Shown piece by piece: positions 1-5,900 of a DNA stretch of 11,333 nt. The stretch lies in the NCBI GenBank assembly GCA_900766815.1, contig CAAFWV010000078.1:1-11333 (forward strand), given 5' to 3'. This stretch comes from Lachnospiraceae bacterium. GTDB lineage: Bacteria > Bacillota > Clostridia > Lachnospirales > Lachnospiraceae. Within the stretch, counting starts at the first letter, position 1; every line of letters begins with the position of its first letter. The notes beneath the pieces were generated by a model. It saw only the letters and a program-made list of their open reading frames with translations. It was not told the origin of the DNA and did not search any database. Position numbers and translations under genes: made by a program.

Positions 1-1074
1 GAACTCTGTGGTCTCCCTAAGCTGAGTTCCTCTTACAATAGAGTCATCAATAAGCAGCAGACTCTTGTCCTTAATTAGATCATGAACCGGGATAAGCTTC
101 ATCTTGGCAATAAGATTTCTCTTACTCTGAATGGTCGGCATGAAGCTTCTGGGCCATGTTGGTGTATATTTGATAAACGGACGCGAGAACGGTATTCCGC
201 TCTCGTTGGCATAGCCGATTGCATGCGCTGTTCCGGAATCGGGAACTCCCGCAACAATATCAGGCTTGGCATTATCTCTTCTTGCCAACAGCGAACCACA
301 GTTATATCTCATCTTCTCAACGGAGATACCCTCATAGGATGAAGACGGATATCCGTAATATACCCACAAAAAGGTACATATCTTCATCTTCTTCCCCGGA
401 TTACATACTGTAACAACTGCTTCAGGATTAAGGACTACAATCTCTCCGGGTCCCAGTTCCCTTACAGGCTCGTATCCCAGATTAAGATATGCGAAGGATT
501 CAAAGGATGCACAGTACGAACCATCCTTTCTTCCAATGGCAACAGGTGTCCTTCCCATTCTGTCTCTGGCTGCATATATTCCCTTGGGTGTAAGAATCAG
601 TATGGACATGGAGCCTTCAATAACCTCCTGTGCATACTTTATTCCCTCAACCATGTTATCCTTCTGATTAATAAGAGCAGCCACGAGCTCTGTGGCATTA
701 ATCTCACCTCCGCTCATCTCGAGGAAATGAGAATTGCCCTTACCGAACACACTGTCAACCAGCGTATCAGTATTATTAATCTTGCCAACCGTCGTTATGG
801 CAAAGGTTCCGTGATGTGACCTTACAATCAGTGGCTGTGGTTCATAATCGGAGATACATCCGATACCCAGTGTACCCTCCATCTTATGAATATCGCTCTC
901 AAACTTGGTTCTGAAGGGTGAGTTCTCAATGTTGTGAATCGCCCTGTCAAAGCCTTTCTCGCCATATACGGCCAGTCCGGCACGTCTGGTTCCTAAGTGT
1001 GAATGATAATCGGTTCCGAAGAACAGATCGAATACACAATCCTCCTTGGATGCTACAGCAAAAAAACCGCCCAT
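1..1074 (-). CDS. PurF-like amidophosphoribosyltransferase paralog with a degenerate glutaminase site (3' end cut by window edge)
   Basis: The 358 visible residues match the PurF fold: an N-terminal class II (Ntn) glutaminase-like domain (about 1-220), then a phosphoribosyltransferase domain. The transferase keeps GVPDSG and the PRPP loop IDDSIVRGT near the cut end. Canonical PurF transfers glutamine-derived ammonia to PRPP, the first step of purine synthesis. Here the start is MGGFF instead of the processed M-C-G, so the nucleophilic cysteine is glycine. The family's HRGQE, RY(A/S)T and HNGN motifs read HLGTRR, CISD and TVGK. The cysteine in ICTFLW aligns with the first Fe-S ligand of Bacillus-type PurF; the remaining ligands would lie outside the window. 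The stretch after IK (YTPTWPRSFM) also differs from the usual NRYVGRTFI loop. The ATG is preceded by AGAAGGA, and no in-frame alternative restores a cysteine start. It is probably a paralog beside a normal purF elsewhere; its reaction is unknown. Confidence 0.85.
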   Translation of the reverse strand, partial: MGGFFAVASKEDCVFDLFFGTDYHSHLGTRRAGLAVYGEKGFDRAIHNIENSPFRTKFESDIHKMEGTLGIGCISDYEPQPLIVRSHHGTFAITTVGKINNTDTLVDSVFGKGNSHFLEMSGGEINATELVAALINQKDNMVEGIKYAQEVIEGSMSILILTPKGIYAARDRMGRTPVAIGRKDGSYCASFESFAYLNLGYEPVRELGPGEIVVLNPEAVVTVCNPGKKMKICTFLWVYYGYPSSSYEGISVEKMRYNCGSLLARRDNAKPDIVAGVPDSGTAHAIGYANESGIPFSRPFIKYTPTWPRSFMPTIQSKRNLIAKMKLIPVHDLIKDKSLLLIDDSIVRGTQLRETTEF

Positions 1075-1099
1075 ATTTTATATTCCTTCTCAATATGCA

Positions 1100-1120
1100 T
1101 TTGGGTGTTCCACCCGAAAC
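1100..1120 (-). promoter_or_regulatory. Small dyad just downstream of the PurF-like gene promoter
   Basis: On the minus strand a GGGTG-GAA-CACCC dyad (arms 1111-1115 and 1103-1107) sits right after the -10 box, flanked by GTTT and AAAT. It would overlap the predicted start of transcription, so an operator is more likely than an RNA hairpin. It resembles the GTTTGGG-GTG-CCCAAAC dyad in the pckA leader. Function is inferred only. Confidence 0.3.
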
Positions 1121-1121
1121 T

Positions 1122-1150
1122 ATTTTAGTTGCAAATCAACAATCTGTAAA
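1122..1150 (-). promoter_or_regulatory. Predicted sigma-A promoter of the PurF-like gene
   Basis: Reading the minus strand, TTTACA (1145-1150), a 17-nt spacer and TAAAAT (1122-1127) each match the sigma-A consensus at five of six positions. It lies between the CDF stop codon and the PurF-like ATG, giving a leader of about 40 nt. This suggests the PurF-like gene is transcribed on its own. Confidence 0.6.
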
Positions 1151-1155
1151 TACTT

Positions 1156-2322
1156 TTAGCAATAGGCGTGGTCGATATGAATTACGGCATTATATCTTGG
1201 ATAATTCACCCAGATAGCCTCCTGAATAGCCTTCTTAATAACTTCATCACTCATTTTATATTTGAAGGGTACAACCACATCAAAGATAAGATTGGTATGT
1301 GAATTGCCGCTGACCATTCTGAAGTCGTGGAAGTTTAACTCCTCTCCCACCTGATGAACTATCTTACAGACATATTCCTTAACCTCATTGACCTTCTCAT
1401 CATCCACAATAATAGGATCCATATGGATGACAGCCTCACAATTAAGCTTATCTCCCAGCTCTTCCTCTATATTGTCTATCTCATCATGAATAACCAGAAT
1501 ATCCTCAGTATGGGGAACCTCTGCATGAAGACTAATCATCACGCGTCCCGGTCCGTAATCATGTACCACAAGGTCATGCATACCCTTGACTATGTCATGA
1601 GACATGACAATCTCTTCAATCTTATCAACAAATTCCTTCTCAGGTGCTGTTCCAAGGAGCGGTCCGACAGTATCCTTTATTGCACCGAAGCCCGCCATGA
1701 AGATAAGAATCGATACCAACACACCGCAGTATCCGTCTATCGGAACACCCCAGATTGCTCCAACAAGAGTAGCAATAAGTACAACAGTTGTGGCAACTGT
1801 ATCTGACATGGAATCCTTAGCAGTTGCTCCCATTGCAGCACTCTGAATCTTCCTGCCGACACTGTGATTATATATAGCCATATATATCTTGACGGCAATT
1901 GATGCAATCAATATAAGAACAATGACTGCAGAGCACTCCAGTACCTCCGGATGAAGTATCTTATCAAATGAACTCTTGAAGAGCTCGACTGCCATAACAA
2001 TAATTAGAACTGCCACTGCAAGTCCCGACAGATATTCCATTCTTCCGTGACCGAACGGATGCTCCGGGTCAGGCTTCTGACTGCCGAGCTTGAATCCTAT
2101 AAGTGTAATAAAAGATGAACCCGCATCGGACAGGTTATTGAACGCATCTGCGGTAATGGCAATACTTCCGCTTAGGGTTCCGGCCAGAAACTTTCCCAGG
2201 AAAAGCAGGATATTAAGTGCAATACCCATGCCTCCGCAGAGAACGCCATAGGCTTCCCTGACCTTGGAATCTGTTACATTTGTATAATCCTTAATGAAAA
2301 GCTTTGCTAAAAGTGAAATCAT
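1156..2322 (-). CDS. CDF-family divalent cation exporter, possibly Mn2+, with duplicated C-terminal domain
   Basis: A 388-residue cation diffusion facilitator. These proteins are inner-membrane proton antiporters that expel divalent metals. Hydrophobic segments fall at roughly 28-50, 52-78, 98-115, 130-150, 175-192 and 197-215, with the family signature HPFGHGRMEY at 89-98. The metal site reads N62-x3-D66 in helix 2 and D170-x3-D174 in helix 5. Zinc CDFs usually have His/Asp in helix 2 and H-x3-D in helix 5; N-x3-D with D-x3-D is closer to the manganese-exporting subgroup, so Mn2+ is my inference. The cytoplasmic part is unusually long. A normal ferredoxin-like domain (about 225-303, MHDLVV to AVIHMDP) is followed by a second copy (about 308-388, FHDFRM to AVIHIDH). 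The ATG at 2322 has AAAGGGG ten bases upstream. It follows the pckA terminator with no room for its own promoter. Confidence 0.9.
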   Translation of the reverse strand: MISLLAKLFIKDYTNVTDSKVREAYGVLCGGMGIALNILLFLGKFLAGTLSGSIAITADAFNNLSDAGSSFITLIGFKLGSQKPDPEHPFGHGRMEYLSGLAVAVLIIVMAVELFKSSFDKILHPEVLECSAVIVLILIASIAVKIYMAIYNHSVGRKIQSAAMGATAKDSMSDTVATTVVLIATLVGAIWGVPIDGYCGVLVSILIFMAGFGAIKDTVGPLLGTAPEKEFVDKIEEIVMSHDIVKGMHDLVVHDYGPGRVMISLHAEVPHTEDILVIHDEIDNIEEELGDKLNCEAVIHMDPIIVDDEKVNEVKEYVCKIVHQVGEELNFHDFRMVSGNSHTNLIFDVVVPFKYKMSDEVIKKAIQEAIWVNYPRYNAVIHIDHAYC

Positions 2323-2339
2323 TATTATTCATCCCCTTT

Positions 2340-2372
2340 AAAAAAGCGGGATTACATTAAGTAATCCCGCTT
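2340..2372 (-). terminator. Rho-independent terminator of pckA
   Basis: On the minus strand a perfect 12-bp stem, AAGCGGGATTAC / GTAATCCCGCTT (2361-2372 and 2344-2355) with a 5-nt loop, is followed by six T residues (2340-2345). It begins 14 nt after the pckA stop codon. The T tract runs directly into the ribosome binding site of the CDF gene (2333-2339), so CDF expression may rely on read-through or on a promoter inside pckA. Confidence 0.9.
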
Positions 2373-2386
2373 CACATTTAATCAAA

Positions 2387-4000
2387 TTATAGCTGAGGAC
2401 CAGCTGCAACGAGAGCCTTGCCGGCATCGTTGGTTGTGTACTTAACGAAGTTCTTCTGGAATCTTGCTGCAAGATCCTTAGCCTTTGTCTCCCACTCTGT
2501 AGGATCGGCATATGTATCTCTTGGATCAAGGATTGCAGGATCAACTCCGGGAAGCTCTGTAGGAACTTCGAAGTTGAACATAGGAATCTTCTTGGTAGGA
2601 GCTGTCTTGATGTCACCGTTAAGGATAGCATCGATAATACCTCTTGTATCCTTAATTGTGATTCTCTTACCTGTTCCGTTCCAACCTGTGTTTACAAGGT
2701 AAGCCTTTGCTCCGTTAGCTTCCATCTTCTTAACGAGCTCCTCACCGTACTTAGTAGGATGAAGCTCAAGGAATGCCTGACCAAAGCAAGCTGAGAATGT
2801 AGGAGTAGGCTCTGTAATACCTCTCTCTGTACCTGCAAGCTTAGCTGTGAAGCCTGAGAGGAAGTAGTACTGTGTCTGCTCAGGTGTAAGGATAGATACA
2901 GGAGGAAGTACTCCGAATGCATCAGCTGAAAGGAAGATTACGTTGTCAGCTGCAGGACCTGCAGATACACCGTTAACCTTAGATGCAATGTTATCAATAT
3001 GTGAAATAGGATAAGATACACGAGTATTCTCTGTTACACTCTTATCATCAAAGTCAATCTTGCCATCCTCTGCAACTGTAACGTTCTCAAGAAGAGCATT
3101 TCTTCTGATAGCGTTGTAGATATCAGGCTCAGACTCCTTATCAAGGCCGATAACCTTAGCATAGCAACCACCTTCGAAGTTGAATACGCCATTGTCATCC
3201 CAACCGTGCTCATCATCACCGATGAGGAGTCTCTTAGGATCTGTAGAAAGAGTTGTCTTACCTGTTCCTGAAAGACCGAAGAAGATAGCTGTGTGCTTAC
3301 CTTCCATATCACAGTTAGCTGAGCAGTGCATTGAAGCAATACCCTTAAGAGGAAGATAGTAGTTCATCATTGAGAACATACCCTTCTTCATCTCGCCGCC
3401 GTACCATGTATTAAGAATAACCTGCTCTCTTGAAGTAATGTTGAAAGCAACACATGTCTCTGAGTTAAGACCAAGCTCTGCGTAGTTGTCTACCTTAGCC
3501 TTTGAAGCGTTGTAGATAACGAAGTCAGGCTCGAAGTTAGCAAGCTCTTCCTCTGTAGGAACGATGAACATGTTCTTAACGAAGTGTGCCTGCCAAGCTA
3601 CCTCAACGATGAATCTGATAGCCATTCTTGTATCAGCATTGGCACCACAGAAAGCATCTACTACGAAAAGTCTCTTGTTAGAAAGCTCCTTCTTAGCAAG
3701 ATCCTTAACAACAGCCCATGTCTCCTCTGACATAGGGTGGTTATCGTTCTTATAATCATCTGATGTCCACCAAACTGTATCCTTAGAATTCTCATCCATT
3801 ACGATGTACTTATCTTTAGGAGAACGTCCTGTGAATACACCAGTCATAACGTTAACTGTGTCAAGCTCTGTGTTCTTACCTACCTCATAGCCCTCAAGTC
3901 CGGCCTTAGTCTCCTCCTCGAAGAGAAGCTCATAAGAAGGATTGTAGACGATTTCGGTTGTTCCGGTAATACCATACTTTGTCAAATCGATGTTTGCCAT
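2387..4000 (-). CDS. pckA: Phosphoenolpyruvate carboxykinase (ATP), EC 4.1.1.49
   Basis: This 537-residue cytosolic enzyme interconverts oxaloacetate + ATP and PEP + CO2 + ADP; the length is typical of the ATP-dependent family. Visible motifs are RSPKDK (59-64, substrate-binding region), the P-loop GLSGTGKTT (242-250), the metal-binding kinase-2 loop GDDEHGWDD (261-269) and NTGWNGTGKRI near the nucleotide site. An upstream in-frame ATG at 4039 would add 13 residues (MHCTKYRKKEVET), but the start at 4000 (MANIDL) has AGAGG just upstream and fits the family N-terminus. In anaerobic Clostridia the enzyme may run in the carboxylating direction and make ATP during succinate formation, or serve gluconeogenesis; the sequence cannot tell. 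Codon use is much more restricted than in neighbours (AAG, ATC, CTT and GCT are favoured), suggesting very high expression. It has its own promoter and terminator, so it is probably monocistronic. Confidence 0.97.
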   Translation of the reverse strand: MANIDLTKYGITGTTEIVYNPSYELLFEEETKAGLEGYEVGKNTELDTVNVMTGVFTGRSPKDKYIVMDENSKDTVWWTSDDYKNDNHPMSEETWAVVKDLAKKELSNKRLFVVDAFCGANADTRMAIRFIVEVAWQAHFVKNMFIVPTEEELANFEPDFVIYNASKAKVDNYAELGLNSETCVAFNITSREQVILNTWYGGEMKKGMFSMMNYYLPLKGIASMHCSANCDMEGKHTAIFFGLSGTGKTTLSTDPKRLLIGDDEHGWDDNGVFNFEGGCYAKVIGLDKESEPDIYNAIRRNALLENVTVAEDGKIDFDDKSVTENTRVSYPISHIDNIASKVNGVSAGPAADNVIFLSADAFGVLPPVSILTPEQTQYYFLSGFTAKLAGTERGITEPTPTFSACFGQAFLELHPTKYGEELVKKMEANGAKAYLVNTGWNGTGKRITIKDTRGIIDAILNGDIKTAPTKKIPMFNFEVPTELPGVDPAILDPRDTYADPTEWETKAKDLAARFQKNFVKYTTNDAGKALVAAGPQL

Positions 4001-4027
4001 TGTTTCTACCTCTTTCTTTCTATATTT

Positions 4028-4084
4028 AGTGCAATGCACTGTTACTCATTAGATTCCAAAGGAATCAGTTTGGGCACCCCAAAC
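4028..4084 (-). promoter_or_regulatory. pckA 5' leader with three consecutive perfect hairpins
   Basis: Between the pckA promoter and its ribosome binding site lie three short perfect dyads. On the minus strand they read GTTTGGG-GTG-CCCAAAC (4068-4084), GATTCC-TTT-GGAATC (4052-4066) and AGTGCA-T-TGCACT (4028-4040). Transcription should start near 4086, placing the first hairpin at the very 5' end of the mRNA, where such structures can slow decay. The single-base loop of the third suits a protein-binding dyad better than an RNA stem. I recognise no known riboswitch class. Confidence 0.55.
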
Positions 4085-4092
4085 CATTAATA

Positions 4093-4121
4093 ATAGTATT
4101 TTATCCTTTGCTCATTGTCAA
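4093..4121 (-). promoter_or_regulatory. Strong sigma-A promoter of pckA
   Basis: On the minus strand a perfect -35 box TTGACA (4116-4121), an optimal 17-nt spacer and a -10 box TACTAT (4093-4098) are present. The leader to the ATG at 4000 is about 86 nt. It lies in the gap after the HAD gene, so pckA is transcribed independently of the upstream pair. Confidence 0.85.
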
Positions 4122-4132
4122 TAGATTAACAT
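4115..4132 (-). promoter_or_regulatory. Candidate Rex (NADH-sensing repressor) operator over the pckA -35 box
   Basis: The minus strand reads ATGTTAA-TCTA-TTGACAA. The clostridial Rex consensus, from general knowledge, is TTGTTAA-N4-TTAACAA, so 12 of 14 defined positions match and the 4-nt spacer is right. The right half contains the -35 hexamer, so bound Rex would block RNA polymerase. Part of the match comes from the -35 box itself, and no rex gene is in the window. Confidence 0.4.
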
Positions 4133-4159
4133 TGAATTTCCCCTAAAGTTTACCATTTT

Positions 4160-4969
4160 TTAACCTATTATATGCTCTTTTATGACTTCTGCCAGACCAT
4201 CCTCATCATTACTCTTTTTTGTGATTATCTGTGCATATGGAAAAAGCGCTCCGACTCCGTTACACATTACTATACCATTTCCTGCCGCCTCTATCATCGA
4301 TAAGTCGTTCATTGCATCCCCTGCTGCATAGGAATCCTTAATATCAATATCCAAGTAATTGCACAGCCACTTAAGGCCTTCACCCTTGCCTGAAGTACGG
4401 TTGAATATCTCAAGATATCTGTCGCTTGAGAATATCGCATCCAGTTTATCACCGAAGCGATCAAGTATTGTGTTCCTGAGAACCTCAAGTTTATCTTTAT
4501 CATTAAGCGATACCGCCAGAAGCTTATAGGGTTCTCTTTCAAGCTCCTCCCATGGTCTTTCGCTTACCACAACAGGCAGATGGATCTTCCTTGTGTAGAA
4601 TTCAATTTCATCATCGAGAGCGGGGGAATAAATACTTGTATTGGAATAGGTCTGTATGTGAATACCCGCGCTTTTGCCAAGTTCCCATACTGCCTTAACA
4701 TAATCCATGGGTACAGTTTTTTCATATATGATGTTGTTACTCGCAATCTCGTATATGCAGGAGCCGTTGTTGCTGCTAAGATAGACGCCGGGAATAAACA
4801 GTTCTGCCTTCTTAGCCACCTCCATGACACTGCCTAAGGGTCTTCCGCTCGACAGCACGAGTCTGTGACCGCACTCAAGCATCTCAAACAGCACATCCTT
4901 AGTATATTCGGATACCTCACTCTGATTGTTGAGCAGGGTATCATCCAAATCCGTAAATAATATCTTCAT
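4160..4969 (-). CDS. HAD-superfamily Cof-type (IIB) sugar-phosphatase-like hydrolase
   Basis: A 269-residue cytosolic HAD hydrolase of the Cof/IIB group, which mostly remove phosphate from sugar phosphates or related small metabolites. Motif I is FTDLDDTLL at 5-13, with nucleophile D7 and acid/base D9. Motif II is in VLSSGRP, motif III is the lysine of SGKGEGLKW, and motif IV is AAGDAMNDLSMI with the metal-binding aspartates. The cap domain lies between motifs II and III. The open frame begins at 5008, but MKILFTD at 4969 fits the family start and has AGGA about ten bases upstream; the earlier ATG would overlap the preceding gene by 28 nt. It lies 11 nt after the PHP gene stop, so the two are probably co-transcribed. 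The substrate cannot be read from sequence. Confidence 0.9.
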   Translation of the reverse strand: MKILFTDLDDTLLNNQSEVSEYTKDVLFEMLECGHRLVLSSGRPLGSVMEVAKKAELFIPGVYLSSNNGSCIYEIASNNIIYEKTVPMDYVKAVWELGKSAGIHIQTYSNTSIYSPALDDEIEFYTRKIHLPVVVSERPWEELEREPYKLLAVSLNDKDKLEVLRNTILDRFGDKLDAIFSSDRYLEIFNRTSGKGEGLKWLCNYLDIDIKDSYAAGDAMNDLSMIEAAGNGIVMCNGVGALFPYAQIITKKSNDEDGLAEVIKEHIIG

Positions 4970-4980
4970 AGTATAGTTTC

Positions 4981-5841
4981 CTATTTTAATGAGTATTCCT
5001 TCTCCCACCTGTTCTTCAAATCAAACCATACACTTTCCGGTACGAAGAGCGAGCCGTAGCCGGTGCCAAGCTCCGTCTTGGGCTTGGCCTTACCATGAAA
5101 ATCCGAGCCACCGGATATCTCTAAGCCCTTTCTTGCCGCAAGCACCCTGATGTCCCTCTCGTCGGAATTGGTATTGGTGGTATATATAGCCTCTATTGCC
5201 ATGAGACCGTAGCCCTTAAGCTCATCTACAAGGTCGATAATACGTGCCATGCTCATGTGATACAGCATGGGATGGGCAAGAACCGGGATTCCCTTTGCCT
5301 TCTTAATTAAGTCAACTGCCATGGACGCACTGATTTTATTCCTTGGAACAAAGTACGGACATGTATCTCCAATGTACCTGTCGAAGGCTTCCTTAAGGCT
5401 CTGTGTATATCCCTTCTTAAGCATGAGTCGGGCAAAGTGTGCCCTGGTAATCACACTGTCGGGGAATTCACTTTTGAGTTCCTCATAGGTCAGATTTAAT
5501 CCGGCATCGGTAAGGAGCTTACACATCTTCTCATTACGCTTCTCACGGTCATTAACAAAATCCTTAAGATATTCCTTAAATTCTTCGTTCTCTATATCAA
5601 TATTAAGACCCACAATATGAATATCCCTGCCATTGTATTCGCTCGAAAGCTCAATACCCGGGATGACAGTTATGTCCTTATCTGCAGCATAGTCCATTGC
5701 CCTTCTTACTCCGTCCACTGTGTCGTGGTCAGTCAACGCTATGTGGCTGAGCCCCTTCTCTATCGCAAGGTCAATCAGCTCCTCTACAGTCAGGCTTCCG
5801 TCCGAATATATTGAATGTGTATGAAGATCTATCGCTTTCAT
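4981..5841 (-). CDS. PHP-domain metal-dependent phosphoesterase (TrpH/YciV-like)
   Basis: A 286-residue stand-alone PHP protein of the COG0613 type. Characterised relatives hydrolyse 3',5'-nucleoside bisphosphates or trim short RNA from the 5' end. The metal-binding residues of the TIM-barrel-like fold are present in order: H7 and H9 in DLHTHS, D14, H39 in TDHD, E64 in PGIELS, H75 in DIHIVG, the histidine of LAHPML, and SDFHG near the C-terminus. No polymerase or other fused domain is present. The ATG at 5841 has GAGGA four bases upstream, immediately after the U tract of a hairpin. The stop lies 11 nt before the HAD phosphatase start, suggesting a two-gene phosphatase unit. The nucleotide or RNA substrate is inferred from the family. 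Confidence 0.9.
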   Translation of the reverse strand: MKAIDLHTHSIYSDGSLTVEELIDLAIEKGLSHIALTDHDTVDGVRRAMDYAADKDITVIPGIELSSEYNGRDIHIVGLNIDIENEEFKEYLKDFVNDREKRNEKMCKLLTDAGLNLTYEELKSEFPDSVITRAHFARLMLKKGYTQSLKEAFDRYIGDTCPYFVPRNKISASMAVDLIKKAKGIPVLAHPMLYHMSMARIIDLVDELKGYGLMAIEAIYTTNTNSDERDIRVLAARKGLEISGGSDFHGKAKPKTELGTGYGSLFVPESVWFDLKNRWEKEYSLK

Positions 5842-5849
5842 ATGTCCTC

Positions 5850-5895
5850 AAAATAAGCCGGCAGGAAACGGATATCCATTTCGTAACCGGCTTAT
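5850..5895 (-). terminator. Terminator-like hairpin after the ABC-F gene
   Basis: On the minus strand, ATAAGCCGG (5887-5895) pairs perfectly with CCGGCTTAT (5853-5861). Inside is a second stem, GAAATGG / CCGTTTC with an ATAT loop and one G-U pair. The outer stem is followed by TTTT (5850-5853). The run ends directly at the GAGGA ribosome binding site of the PHP gene. It is probably a terminator, perhaps leaky, or a structure influencing PHP translation. Confidence 0.7.
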
Positions 5896-5900
5896 AATTA

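Noticed and set aside
1103..1116. T-box-like string GGGTGGAAC upstream of the PurF-like gene
   Set aside because: The leader is only about 40 nt, far too short for a T-box, and there is no specifier stem or antiterminator.
1354..1806. 150-residue plus-strand open frame
   Set aside because: It lies wholly opposite the CDF gene, has no family resemblance or ribosome binding site, and its composition is that of an antisense shadow.
4001..4039. Upstream ATG extending pckA by 13 residues
   Set aside because: The extension is unlike the family, would consume the AGAGG site, and the next ATG has ideal spacing.
4970..5008. Upstream ATG extending the HAD gene
   Set aside because: It would overlap the PHP gene by 28 nt, and Cof-type proteins begin just before the DxDxT motif.
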